In this document: one piece after another, positions 45,108 through 52,761 of the stretch
How the letters are laid out: every line of letters starts with the position of its first letter
Numbering within the stretch: position 1 is the stretch's first letter
Assembly (NCBI GenBank): GCA_016870355.1
Contig: VGBR01000002.1
Location: 154,982 to 218,981, forward strand
Reading direction: 5' to 3'
Origin: Actinomycetota bacterium
GTDB taxonomy: Bacteria > Actinomycetota > Acidimicrobiia > IMCC26256 > PALSA-555
Length of the DNA: 64,000 nucleotides
The notes under the pieces: generated by a model
What the model was told of the DNA's origin: nothing
What the model saw: only the letters and a program-made list of their open reading frames with translations
Databases searched by the model: none
Made by a program: the position numbers and the translations under genes

Positions 45108-46196
45108 ATGGCAACCACGGTGGTGAAGGTCGGCACGTCGTCCATCACCGGCGAGACGGGTGAGCTCGACGACACCGCCGTGGCGAAGCTCTGCTCCGAG
45201 TTGGCTGCGGTACGCGAGCAAGGTCACGAAGTCGTGCTGGTGAGCTCGGGCGCGATTGCAGCCGGAATGCCGGTGCTTGGTCTGCACGAGCGGCCGACCG
45301 ATGTCGGTGTGCTTCAGGCCATCGCCGCAGTCGGTCAACCCCGCTTGATGGAGCGTTTCGGAGCGATCCTCGCTGGCCATGGGCTGGTCAGCGGGCAAGT
45401 GCTGCTCACCGCGCGCGACTTCGGTGAGCGCGACCAGTACCTCCACGCGCGAGAGACCTTGCGTCGTCTCCTCGATCTCGGCGTGGTCCCGATCGTCAAC
45501 GAGAACGACACCGTCGCCGACGACGAGATCCGTTATGGCGACAACGACCGGCTTGCGGCTCTGGTCGCCAACCTGGTGAACGCCGATGTGCTCGTGTTGC
45601 TCACCGACACCGCCGGGTTGCACACGGCCGATCCCCGGCTCGATGCCGAGGCGTCGTTGATCGAGGAGATCGTCGAGGTCGACGCCGCACTCGAAGCGGT
45701 CGCCGGCGGCGCCGGCACCGTGCGCGGCAGCGGTGGGATGGCGAGCAAGCTCGCCGCGGCGAAGATCGCCGCGTGGTCGGGCGTGCGGGTCGTGATCGCC
45801 GGGAGCGAGACGGCTGGGGTCGTACTGGACGCAGTGGAAGGGCGCGCCGTCGGAACCGCGGTACGAGCGCGGGAGGGTCGACTGCCGAGCCGCAAGCTCT
45901 GGATCGCATTCGCCCGCGGGGCGAACGGTCGGGTGGTGGTGGACGGTGGCGCGCGCAAGGCGCTCTGCGACGACGATCGGTCGCTGCTGCCGGCCGGGGT
46001 GGCCGGCGTCGAGGGATCGTTCGCGCCCGGCGATGCGATCGAGGTCGTCGATGACCAAGGGGCAGTGTTCGCAAAGGGTCTCAGCCGCTACGACTCCAAC
46101 TCGTTGTCCGCGGCCGCGGGCAAGAAGACCAGCGCTCTCCCCGAAGGATCCCCACAAGAGGTCATCCACAAAGACGACTTGGTTGTTCTCCCATAA
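45108..46196 (+). CDS. proB: Glutamate 5-kinase
   Basis: 362 residues. The amino acid kinase domain has VVKVGTSSITGETGEL, LVSSGAIAAGMPVLG, VPIVNENDTVADDEIRYGDNDRLAALVA and LTDTAGLHTADPR with GGMASKLAAAKIA. The C-terminal PUA domain covers about residues 275-350. It catalyses the first step of proline synthesis. proA, the next enzyme, is separated by an unusual 430-nt gap. Confidence 0.95.
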   Translation: MATTVVKVGTSSITGETGELDDTAVAKLCSELAAVREQGHEVVLVSSGAIAAGMPVLGLHERPTDVGVLQAIAAVGQPRLMERFGAILAGHGLVSGQVLLTARDFGERDQYLHARETLRRLLDLGVVPIVNENDTVADDEIRYGDNDRLAALVANLVNADVLVLLTDTAGLHTADPRLDAEASLIEEIVEVDAALEAVAGGAGTVRGSGGMASKLAAAKIAAWSGVRVVIAGSETAGVVLDAVEGRAVGTAVRAREGRLPSRKLWIAFARGANGRVVVDGGARKALCDDDRSLLPAGVAGVEGSFAPGDAIEVVDDQGAVFAKGLSRYDSNSLSAAAGKKTSALPEGSPQEVIHKDDLVVLP

Positions 46197-46215
46197 CGGG
46201 ATCGGCGGGCGCGCC

Positions 46216-46240
46216 CGAGGGGTGGCTTTGCCGCCCCTCG
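46216..46240 (+). terminator. Hairpin after proB
   Basis: CGAGGGGTGG and CCGCCCCTCG form a 10-bp stem with one G-U pair and the loop CTTTG, 20 nt after the proB stop. No T-run follows. Confidence 0.45.
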
Positions 46241-46278
46241 ACAACATGGTCTCGATCCGGTTCGCGCTGGGAGGGGTG

Positions 46279-46321
46279 CACGGGAGGGCCCGCCCTCCCC
46301 GTGTTACTTGCCCTCCCCGTG
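46279..46321 (+). repeat. 12-nt direct repeat with competing pairing partner
   Basis: GCCCTCCCCGTG occurs at 46292-46303 and 46310-46321. The upstream CACGGGAGGGC (46279-46289) can pair with either copy, so two mutually exclusive hairpins are possible. Confidence 0.6.
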
Positions 46322-46415
46322 CGCAATGGGCAGACTTCCCGCCACGCTCGTCGCCGGCCGACGGGGGGAGGGCCTCTTTCGGGGGCTCGAGACGGCCGGG
46401 GCGTGCGCGGGGGGT

Positions 46416-46460
46416 GCGAGGCCGCCGCCGGCGGTTCCGCCGCAGTAGGCGCGGCCTCGC
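46416..46460. repeat. 10-bp perfect inverted repeat
   Basis: GCGAGGCCGC (46416-46425) and GCGGCCTCGC (46451-46460) enclose 25 nt containing an inner hairpin, CGGCGG-TT-CCGCCG. Confidence 0.7.
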
Positions 46461-46536
46461 CCCACCCGCATCTCTCCCGTCTCGCTCGGGCTCTCGCCGC
46501 GCACTGTCTTGGAATCGCTCCCTCACTCGCGCGGGC

Positions 46537-46583
46537 TTCTCGGCACGCTCCTTGTTGCCTGACAACAACCACCGTGCCGAAAA
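46537..46583. repeat. 47-nt bipartite palindromic element, copy 2
   Basis: Arms TTCTCGGCACG (46537-46547) and CGTGCCGAAAA (46573-46583) around 25 nt whose centre contains TTGTTG...CAACAA. The arms match the element at 6501-6547 (inverted orientation) at all 22 positions; the centres differ but both can pair internally. It lies 30 nt upstream of the proA -10 box. Confidence 0.8.
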
Positions 46584-46613
46584 CTCGGGAAGAAGGGCGG
46601 AACAGGGCGCCGG

Positions 46614-46619
46614 TACACT
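46614..46619 (+). promoter_or_regulatory. Putative -10 box of proA, leaderless type
   Basis: TACACT ends 6 nt before the ATG of proA. The identical hexamer at the identical distance precedes nadD. Confidence 0.5.
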
Positions 46620-46625
46620 TGGCTC

Positions 46626-47876
46626 ATGCCGACGCCTGTCGACGAGCTCGCGCGCCGTTCGAAGGTCGCGAGTCGTCAGCTCGCCGGCGCTAGCACCGAC
46701 GACAAGGATGCGGGTTTGCTCGCGGCGGCTGACTTGCTGCTCGAGCGAGCGCCCGATGTGCTCGCGGCGAACACCGCGGACCTCGAGGATGCCGCCGCCG
46801 GAGGGATGGCCGAGGGCCCACTCGACCGCTTGCGGCTGACCGATGCCCGCCTCACCGGGATGGCGGAAGGACTGCGCAAGGTCGCGGGACTCCAGGATCC
46901 GGTGGGTGAGGTGCTCGATTCAACGGAGCGTCCGAACGGGCTGCGCATCGAGCGGGTGCGCGTGCCGCTGGGTGTCGTCGCCATCATCTACGAGAACCGT
47001 CCGAACGTCACCAGCGACGCAGCCGGTCTCTGCCTGAAGTCGGGCAACGCCGCGATCCTTCGTGGCTCGGGCACCGCACTGCGTTCGAACCTCGCGATCG
47101 CCGGTGTGCTGCGCGAAGCGCTCGAAAAGGTGGGATTGCCCGAGGACGGGGTGATCGTCGTCGACGACGTCGCGCACGAGGCTGCCACGCGACTCATGCA
47201 GCTCACTGAGCTCGTGGACTGCCTCATTCCGCGCGGCGGCCCTGATCTCATCCAAAGCATCCGCGAGAACGCCACGGTGCCGGTCGTGATCGACGGCGAC
47301 GGGAACTGCCACGTGTATGTGGATGCCGCCGCCGATCTCGACGAGGCGGAAGCGATCGTCCTCAACGCCAAGACGCAGCGCACGAGTGTGTGCAACGCCG
47401 CGGAGTCGTTGGTGGTGCACGAGGGCATCGCCGATGTTTTCGTCCCGCGCGTGTGCGCCGCCCTGGCTGAGCGCGGTGTGGAGCTCCTCGGTGACGCCGC
47501 GGCGCGCGCCCGCTGCTCGGAGATGGGCGAAGCGACCGATGCCGACTTCGGCCAGGAGTTCCTCGATATGAAGCTCACCGTGGCCGTTGCTGCCGACCTC
47601 GGTGCAGCGATCGACCACATCAACCGGTTCGGCACCGGTCACACCGAGGCGATCCTCACCGAGGACGCTGACGCGGCCCGTCGCTTCAGTGAAGAGATCG
47701 ATGCCGCGGTCGTCGTCGTCAACGCCTCGACCCGCTTCACCGATGGTGAGGAGTTCGGCCTCGGCGCTGAGATCGGGATCTCTACCCAGAAGCTCCATGC
47801 GCGCGGCCCCATGGGCCTGCGTGAGCTCACGACGTACAAGTACCTCGTGTGGGGCGACGGCCAGATCCGCGAGTAG
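46626..47876 (+). CDS. proA: Glutamate-5-semialdehyde dehydrogenase (gamma-glutamyl phosphate reductase)
   Basis: 416 residues of the aldehyde dehydrogenase fold. It has IERVRVPLGVVAIIYENRPNV cut as VPLGVVAIIYENRPNVT, SGNAAILRGSGTAL, CLIPRGGPDLI, the catalytic Cys in KTQRTSVCNAAESLVVH and EFGLGAEIGISTQKLHARGPMGL at the C-terminus. It reduces glutamyl phosphate to the semialdehyde for proline synthesis. It has its own promoter, unlike the close proBA operons of many bacteria. Confidence 0.95.
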   Translation: MPTPVDELARRSKVASRQLAGASTDDKDAGLLAAADLLLERAPDVLAANTADLEDAAAGGMAEGPLDRLRLTDARLTGMAEGLRKVAGLQDPVGEVLDSTERPNGLRIERVRVPLGVVAIIYENRPNVTSDAAGLCLKSGNAAILRGSGTALRSNLAIAGVLREALEKVGLPEDGVIVVDDVAHEAATRLMQLTELVDCLIPRGGPDLIQSIRENATVPVVIDGDGNCHVYVDAAADLDEAEAIVLNAKTQRTSVCNAAESLVVHEGIADVFVPRVCAALAERGVELLGDAAARARCSEMGEATDADFGQEFLDMKLTVAVAADLGAAIDHINRFGTGHTEAILTEDADAARRFSEEIDAAVVVVNASTRFTDGEEFGLGAEIGISTQKLHARGPMGLRELTTYKYLVWGDGQIRE

Positions 47877-47885
47877 ACAGCACTC

Positions 47886-48761
47886 ATGGCTACCCGCTTC
47901 GAGTCGGTCCCTGACGTCATCGAACGTCTCCGCAGCGTCGACTACCTGTCAGACGCGAACATCGCCGGCGTCGTGTATCTCGCCGACCGGCTCGAGAAGC
48001 CGGTGCTCGTCGAGGGACCCGCGGGTGTCGGCAAGACCGAGCTCGCCAAGGCAATCGCGCAGACCACCGGCGCGCGCCTCATTCGGCTTCAGTGCTACGA
48101 GGGTCTCGACGAGGCCAAGGCGCTGTACGAGTGGAATTACAAGAAGCAGCTCCTACGCATCCAGGCTGACCGTGAGCACGAGACGAGTTGGGCCGTCGTC
48201 GAAGAGGACATCTTCTCCGAGGACTTCCTGTTGACGCGTCCGTTGCTGGAGGCGATCCGCGCCGAAGAACCCATTGTCTTGCTCATCGACGAGGTCGACC
48301 GCGTCGAGATCGAGACCGAGGCGTTGCTGCTCGAAGTGCTCTCCGACTTCCAGGTGTCGATCCCCGAGCTCGGCACGATCAAGGGCACGCAACGGCCGAT
48401 CGTGATCCTCACGTCGAACAACACGCGTGAGCTGTCCGAAGCACTCAAGCGTCGCTGCCTCTATCTGCACATCGACTATCCCGACCTCGATCGCGAGAAG
48501 GAGATCGTGCGGGTGCGGGTGCCCGAGATCGACGACGAGCTCGCCGAGCAGGTCGCCCGAGTCGTTCGTTCGATCCGCGAGCTCGAGCTCAAGAAGGCGC
48601 CGTCGATCTCGGAGACGATCGACTGGGCGCGCACGCTGCTCTACCTCGGGAAGAAGGAGATCTCACCCGAGGTCATCGGCGAGACGTTGCACGTGCTCCT
48701 GAAGTACCAGAGCGACATCGCGAAGGCGCGCAAGGAGCTCGCGCCTGAGAGCGCGGGTTGA
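47886..48761 (+). CDS. MoxR-type AAA+ ATPase (CoxD-like)
   Basis: 291 residues. Walker A is VEGPAGVGKTELAKAI near residue 42, Walker B VLLIDEVDRV, sensor 1 ILTSNNTRELSEALKRRC, with the MoxR-type insert FSEDFLLTRPLLEAI. MoxR ATPases work with VWA proteins in metallocofactor insertion or protein activation. The VWA partner is the next gene. CoxD-like members mature molybdenum hydroxylases, and an orphan large subunit of that family is at 3.7-6.0 kb, but any link is inference. Confidence 0.88.
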   Translation: MATRFESVPDVIERLRSVDYLSDANIAGVVYLADRLEKPVLVEGPAGVGKTELAKAIAQTTGARLIRLQCYEGLDEAKALYEWNYKKQLLRIQADREHETSWAVVEEDIFSEDFLLTRPLLEAIRAEEPIVLLIDEVDRVEIETEALLLEVLSDFQVSIPELGTIKGTQRPIVILTSNNTRELSEALKRRCLYLHIDYPDLDREKEIVRVRVPEIDDELAEQVARVVRSIRELELKKAPSISETIDWARTLLYLGKKEISPEVIGETLHVLLKYQSDIAKARKELAPESAG

Positions 48762-48797
48762 TTCTGGCGGGCGTCAGCAGCGGAGCGAGCGCCCGCG

Positions 48798-48814
48798 CCG
48801 CAGGTATCCTGCGG
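48798..48814. promoter_or_regulatory. Palindrome overlapping a -10 box of the VWA gene
   Basis: CCGCAGG-TAT-CCTGCGG is a perfect 7-bp inverted repeat. A TATCCT box at 48805-48810 lies across its centre, so a repressor bound here would block the promoter of the VWA gene. Confidence 0.4.
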
Positions 48815-48836
48815 TGCAGCGAGTGAGGCAATTGTG

Positions 48837-50249
48837 ATGCTCGACGTGCTTCAGGGCTTCGTCCACGAGCTGCGTGCGGCGGGTCTGCCCGTCTCCATGA
48901 CCGAGAACCTCGACGCCATGCGCGCGGTCGAGCACGTCGACATCGCAGAGCGTGACATCTTCAAAGCCGCGCTCGGTGCGACGTTGGTGAAGCACCACCA
49001 CCACTGGAACGCCTTCGAGACCGTCTTTGACGTCTACTTCTCGCTCTACTCGCCCGGTGTCGATGGCGAGGAGATCGACGAGCAGCTCTGGGAGTCCATG
49101 ACTGCCGAGGCCGCCGGTGGAGGTGCCGGTGGCGAGATGTCGCGCGAAGAGCTTGCGGCGATGCTGCTCGAAGCGCTGATGTCGATGGACCGCGATGAGC
49201 TGCGTCGGCTCGCGGCGATGGCCGTCAGCGCGTTCGCGGGGATGGAGCCCGGTCGTCCCGTCGGCGGCACCTACTACCTGTATCGAACCCTGCGACAGCT
49301 CGACCTTGACGACCTCGGCGCTCGGCTCATGGGACGCGCCCGTGAAGCCGGCGAGGTCCCCGACGACGAGCTCGCGCAGCGACTCCAACAGGAGGAGTTC
49401 GACGAGCGTTTGCGTTCGTTCCGTGAGCTGGTCGAAGCCGAGATCCGGCGACGCCTCGTGGCGGACCGTGGGGCGGAGGCGATGGCGCGCACGCTGCGCA
49501 AGCCGTTGCCAGAAGACGTCGACTTCATGCACGCGTCACGCGACGAGATGCTTGCGCTCCAGCGTGCGATCTATCCGCTGACCCGTGCTCTCGCCGCGCG
49601 ACTCGCACAACGTCGTCGTCGGCGCCATCGCGGCCACCTCGACTTCCGCCGCACGGTGCGCGCGTCGCTCTCGTACGGCGGCGTGCCGGCCGAGCCGAAG
49701 TTCCGAGACCCGCACCCGTCGAAGCCGGAGATCATGGTGGTTGCCGACATCTCCGGGTCGGTGGCGAGCTTCGCCCGCTTCACGTTGCAGTTCGTCTACG
49801 CGATGGCGAGTCAGTTCTCGAAGGTGCGGTCGTGGGTGTTCATCGACGGCATCGACGAGGTCACCCGGTTCTTCCAGGACTCGGACGACGTGACCGATGC
49901 CGTGCACCGTGTGAACACCGAGGCCGATGTCGTCTGGGTCGACGGGCACTCCGACTACGGACACGCCTTCGAGGTGTTCCACGATCGGCATGTCAAGGAG
50001 ATCACGCCGAAGACGTCGATCATCCTGCTCGGCGATGCGCGCAACAACTACCACGCACCGCAGGCGTGGGTGCTCGACGCGCTGCGCAAGCGGGCCAAGC
50101 ACCTCTACTGGTTGAACCCGGAGCCGCGTGGCTATTGGGACACTGGCGACTCCGTGATCGCCGAGTACGCGTCGCACTGCGACGGTGTGTACGAGTGCCG
50201 CAACCTGCGCCAGCTCGAGCGCTTCGTCACGACGATCGCCGAAGGCTAG
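48837..50249 (+). CDS. VWA domain protein, CoxE-like
   Basis: 470 residues. The N-terminal region (FVHELRAAGLPVSMTENLDA, FKAALGATLVKHHHHWNAFETVFDVYF) is the typical CoxE/MoxR-partner helical domain. A charged middle part follows (LDFRRTVRASLSYGGVPAEP), then the VWA domain with metal site VADISGSVASF (DxSxS, near residue 303), WVDGHSDYGHAFEVF and LLGDARNNYH. It probably forms a chaperone pair with the preceding MoxR ATPase. ATG 48837 is preceded by GAGG. The stop overlaps the convergent ACT-domain gene by 4 nt. Confidence 0.88.
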   Translation: MLDVLQGFVHELRAAGLPVSMTENLDAMRAVEHVDIAERDIFKAALGATLVKHHHHWNAFETVFDVYFSLYSPGVDGEEIDEQLWESMTAEAAGGGAGGEMSREELAAMLLEALMSMDRDELRRLAAMAVSAFAGMEPGRPVGGTYYLYRTLRQLDLDDLGARLMGRAREAGEVPDDELAQRLQQEEFDERLRSFRELVEAEIRRRLVADRGAEAMARTLRKPLPEDVDFMHASRDEMLALQRAIYPLTRALAARLAQRRRRRHRGHLDFRRTVRASLSYGGVPAEPKFRDPHPSKPEIMVVADISGSVASFARFTLQFVYAMASQFSKVRSWVFIDGIDEVTRFFQDSDDVTDAVHRVNTEADVVWVDGHSDYGHAFEVFHDRHVKEITPKTSIILLGDARNNYHAPQAWVLDALRKRAKHLYWLNPEPRGYWDTGDSVIAEYASHCDGVYECRNLRQLERFVTTIAEG

Positions 50250-50896
50250 GTACCGAGCAACGCCCAGGCGCGGTCGGCGATCCTTGCCAGCGCGAGGAGC
50301 TGGACTCGCTCTCTTCTGCGGAACGGGTGGCCTGCTCTTCCGAGCAGCAGTGTCGCTGCGTGCGTTGGTAGCTCGGCGACCGCGAGATCTTCGGGTCCGG
50401 TGGTGCCGTCGGCGACCTTCGGCGACGCCGTGGTGCCCGTTGCGAGCGCCGCAAGGAGCTCTGACGGGGGCAGTGCGCCGCCGTTCGCCGACACGACGCT
50501 GCCGTCGCGCACCAATGCCGTCCAGTCGGCCAGGAACTCACGCCGGGTGTGTGAGAGCAGCACTTGGTGCAGCGCCTCAGCCGTGTCGGCCTCGCACAAC
50601 ACGGCGGCTGACTCGAGCGCATCGAGCCGGGGATCCGGAAAGGCGTCGACGAGCCGGACTTCCTCGACCGACGCGCCGTCGACCTGCTCGATCTCCCGCA
50701 CGAGAAGATCGATGAGGTCCTTGTCCGCGATCCGCACCGCGAACTCGTCGACGGCAACGTCGTGGCCACGCTCCAGCACGTCGATCCCGACGATGTCGCC
50801 TCCGACCGAGCCGATGCGTGACGCCACAAGTCCGAGCGCGCCGGGACGGTCGGGTAGCCAGACGCGCACCAGCAGGCTCGTGCCGTCATCGCTCAC
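50246..50896 (-). CDS. ACT-domain protein
   Basis: 216 residues. The N-terminal 70 residues form an ACT domain: LLVRVWLPDRPGALGLVASRIGSVGG, then VDEFAVRI and IEQVDGASVEEVRLV. A helical part follows with VLLSHTRREFLADWTALV and the C-terminal ARIADRAWALLG. ACT domains bind amino acids and often regulate metabolic enzymes; no catalytic domain is attached. GTG 50896 lies 8 nt after a TACCCT box and is divergent from nadD. Confidence 0.8.
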   Translation of the reverse strand: MSDDGTSLLVRVWLPDRPGALGLVASRIGSVGGDIVGIDVLERGHDVAVDEFAVRIADKDLIDLLVREIEQVDGASVEEVRLVDAFPDPRLDALESAAVLCEADTAEALHQVLLSHTRREFLADWTALVRDGSVVSANGGALPPSELLAALATGTTASPKVADGTTGPEDLAVAELPTHAATLLLGRAGHPFRRRERVQLLALARIADRAWALLGT

Positions 50897-50964
50897 GGGG
50901 CGCGAGGGTAGGCCCAAAATGTGTCGGTCATGTGTTCGGAAGATGAACGGCGCGACGGCTCTCG

Positions 50965-50970
50965 TACACT
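50965..50970 (+). promoter_or_regulatory. Putative -10 box of nadD, leaderless type
   Basis: TACACT ends 6 nt before the GTG of nadD, in the 80-nt divergent region shared with the ACT-domain gene. Confidence 0.5.
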
Positions 50971-50976
50971 GCGGCG

Positions 50977-51567
50977 GTGGGCGACACGACCGAGCGCATC
51001 GGCGTGCTCGGCGGCACGTTCGATCCCGTGCACATCGGCCATCTGGTGGCCGCGGCCGACGCCCGAGCTGGCCTGAAGCTCGACCGGGTGCTCCTCGTCG
51101 TCGCCGGTGATCCATGGCAGAAGCGAACCCAGGTCGTGGCTTCTGCAGCTGACCGACTCGCGCTCGTCGAGCTCGCCGTCGAGGGGATCGATGGCCTCGA
51201 GGCCAGCTCGATCGAGGTCGAGCGCGATGGCGCGTCGGTCACCGCGGACACGCTCGAGGAGCTCACCGCCCCCGGCCGCGAGCTCTTCTTGCTTCTTGGC
51301 GCGGACGCAGTGAGCAACATGTCGACTTGGAAGCGTCTCGATGACACCCGTTCGCTTGCGACAGTTGTGGTCGTGGAGCGCGCCGGTGAACATGCCGAAC
51401 CGCCAGGGGACGGATGGTGCGTCGAGCACCTGACGATCCCTCGGCTGGACGTGTCGTCAACCGAGATTCGCGACCGCCTCGCGCACGATCGGCCGATCGA
51501 TGGACTTGTCGCGCCCGAAGTCGTGCGAGCCATCCGTGAGCGAGGCCTCTACACTGACCCGCGATGA
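50977..51567 (+). CDS. nadD: Nicotinate-nucleotide adenylyltransferase
   Basis: 196 residues. It has GVLGGTFDPVHIGHLVAA, the nucleotidyltransferase motif with HxGH, VVAGDPWQKRTQVVASAADRLAL, LFLLLGADAVSNMSTWKRL and the second nucleotide motif PRLDVSSTEIRDRLA. It forms deamido-NAD in NAD synthesis. The rsfS gene follows, a frequent bacterial pairing. Confidence 0.95.
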   Translation: MGDTTERIGVLGGTFDPVHIGHLVAAADARAGLKLDRVLLVVAGDPWQKRTQVVASAADRLALVELAVEGIDGLEASSIEVERDGASVTADTLEELTAPGRELFLLLGADAVSNMSTWKRLDDTRSLATVVVVERAGEHAEPPGDGWCVEHLTIPRLDVSSTEIRDRLAHDRPIDGLVAPEVVRAIRERGLYTDPR

Positions 51568-51574
51568 CGACGGG

Positions 51575-51979
51575 ATGGCGAGCCGGTTGACCCGCTCGTC
51601 ATCCGACGCGCACGAGCGTGCCGTCGTTGCTGCTGAGGCCGCAGCCGCCAAGAAGGGCGAGGACATCGCGATCCTCGAGGTCGGCGACATCATCAGCATC
51701 ATCGACTGCTTTGTGCTGGTCTCCGCCACCAACACCCGTCAGGTGAAGACGATCGTCGACGAAGTGCAGCTGGCACTCCGTGAGCACGATGGCTCGCGAC
51801 CACTCGGGGTCGAGGGACTCGACGACGCAACGTGGGTGTTGCTCGACTTCGCCGACGTGGTCGTGCACGTGTTCCTCGACTCGACGCGGTCGTACTACGA
51901 CCTCGATCGACTGTGGGCCGACGCGCCGCGGATTGACATCGGCGACGAGCCCGTGAGTGCGCGTCAGGCGTCGAGGTAG
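51575..51979 (+). CDS. rsfS: Ribosomal silencing factor RsfS
   Basis: 134 residues. It has AAEAAAAKKGEDIAILEVGD, CFVLVSATNTRQVKTIVDEV, GLDDATWVLLDFADVVVHVF and TRSYYDLDRLWADAP, the RsfS/Iojap signature. It binds L14 and blocks subunit joining in starvation. ATG 51575 is preferred; the frame is open upstream inside nadD. A TACACT box inside the nadD end (51550-51555) might give it a separate transcript. Its 3' end overlaps hisF by 16 nt. Confidence 0.93.
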   Translation: MASRLTRSSSDAHERAVVAAEAAAAKKGEDIAILEVGDIISIIDCFVLVSATNTRQVKTIVDEVQLALREHDGSRPLGVEGLDDATWVLLDFADVVVHVFLDSTRSYYDLDRLWADAPRIDIGDEPVSARQASR

Positions 51980-52761
51980 GGGCGAACCGGCACGCCGCGC
52001 TCGCTGAGCGCGGTCTTGAGCTCGCGCACGCTCGGGTTCCGCTCGAAACGCGGTGAATAAAGGATCGAGCTGATGATCGCCGCCTGCGCGCCACCCGTCG
52101 TGACGCCGTCGACGATGTGGTCGACGTTGCCGGCACCGCCTGAGGCAATGACGGGGACGTTGACCGCGTCGGCGACGGCACTCGTGATCTCGAGGTCGTA
52201 GCCTGACGCCGTGCCGTCGCGGTCGATGCTGTTCACCACGATCTCGCCCGCACCGAGATCCTCGCCTCGCCGCACCCAGTCGAGCGCGTCCAGCCCGGTG
52301 GCCTCTCGCGCGCCGTCGATGAAGACCTCGTAGCCACTGGGGAGACCGGCGCTCACGCCGACGTGCTTCACCTGGGTGCTGAGCACGACGCATTGGCGAC
52401 CGAACGCTTCGGCTCCTTCACGGATGATGCTCGGGTTGCGTACCGCCATCGAGTCGATGCTGATCTTCTCGGCACCGGCCTTCAGCACTGCGAACATGTC
52501 CTCGACGGACCGAATCCCGCCGCCGACGGTGAACGGCACGAACACGTGCTGGGCGACGCGCCGCACGGTGTCGAGATCGATCTTGCGCTTCTGCGCGCTG
52601 GCCGTGATGTCGTAGAAGACGATCTCGTCGATCTGGTCCTCGTAGAGCTGCTGCGCAAGGTCCTCCGCGGGGGCGACGTCGATGTTGTCCTGGAACTGCT
52701 GCGCCTTCGTGACGCGCCCGTCGACGACGTCGAAGCACGCAATGAGGCGTTTCGTCAGCAT
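51964..52761 (-). CDS. hisF: HisF-like imidazole glycerol phosphate synthase cyclase subunit, atypical active site
   Basis: 265 residues. Barrel landmarks of HisF are clear: RLIACFDVVDGRVTKAQQF with catalytic Asp11, IDEIVFYDITAS, PFTVGGGIRSVEDM, SIDSMAVRNPSIIREGAEAFG, ELGAGEIVVNSIDRDG-like GAGEIVVNSIDRDGTASGYD, and VIASGGAGNVDH. The second catalytic Asp of HisF (Asp130 in Thermotoga, in VVVAID) is replaced: the segment reads CVVLSTQVKH, placing Gln at residue 130. It would normally cyclise PRFAR with ammonia from HisH. The substitution may mean altered chemistry or a different clade. ATG 52773 is an alternative start. It is preceded by hisH with overlap. Confidence 0.82.
   Translation of the reverse strand: MLTKRLIACFDVVDGRVTKAQQFQDNIDVAPAEDLAQQLYEDQIDEIVFYDITASAQKRKIDLDTVRRVAQHVFVPFTVGGGIRSVEDMFAVLKAGAEKISIDSMAVRNPSIIREGAEAFGRQCVVLSTQVKHVGVSAGLPSGYEVFIDGAREATGLDALDWVRRGEDLGAGEIVVNSIDRDGTASGYDLEITSAVADAVNVPVIASGGAGNVDHIVDGVTTGGAQAAIISSILYSPRFERNPSVRELKTALSERGVPVRPYLDA

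Larger units (their letters stand above)
46197..46625. other. Structured non-coding region between proB and proA
   Basis: No frame here has coding-like codon use. The stretch is very GC-rich and holds, in order, a hairpin after proB (46216-46240), a 12-nt direct repeat that can pair with an upstream segment (46279-46321), a 10-bp inverted repeat around a hairpin (46416-46460), the second copy of the 47-nt palindromic element (46537-46583) and the proA -10 box. It may encode a small RNA or a long regulatory leader. It does not match tmRNA, RNase P RNA or SRP RNA by eye. Confidence 0.5.

Noticed and set aside
43105-46568. Two long minus-strand frames opposite rplU, rpmA, obgE and proB
   Set aside because: All four plus-strand genes are unambiguous; the mirror frames show only biased His/Arg composition.
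46197-46625. RNase P RNA or SRP RNA in the GC-rich gap
   Set aside because: The conserved RNase P core (GAGGAAAGUCC and ACAGAAA) and the SRP GGAA/GNRA Alu and helix 8 motifs were looked for by eye on both strands and not seen.
46301-46839. Short plus- and minus-strand frames in the gap between proB and proA
   Set aside because: They consist of Arg/Pro/Gly/Ala-rich translation with no coding periodicity and are not conserved-looking; the region is better read as structured non-coding DNA.
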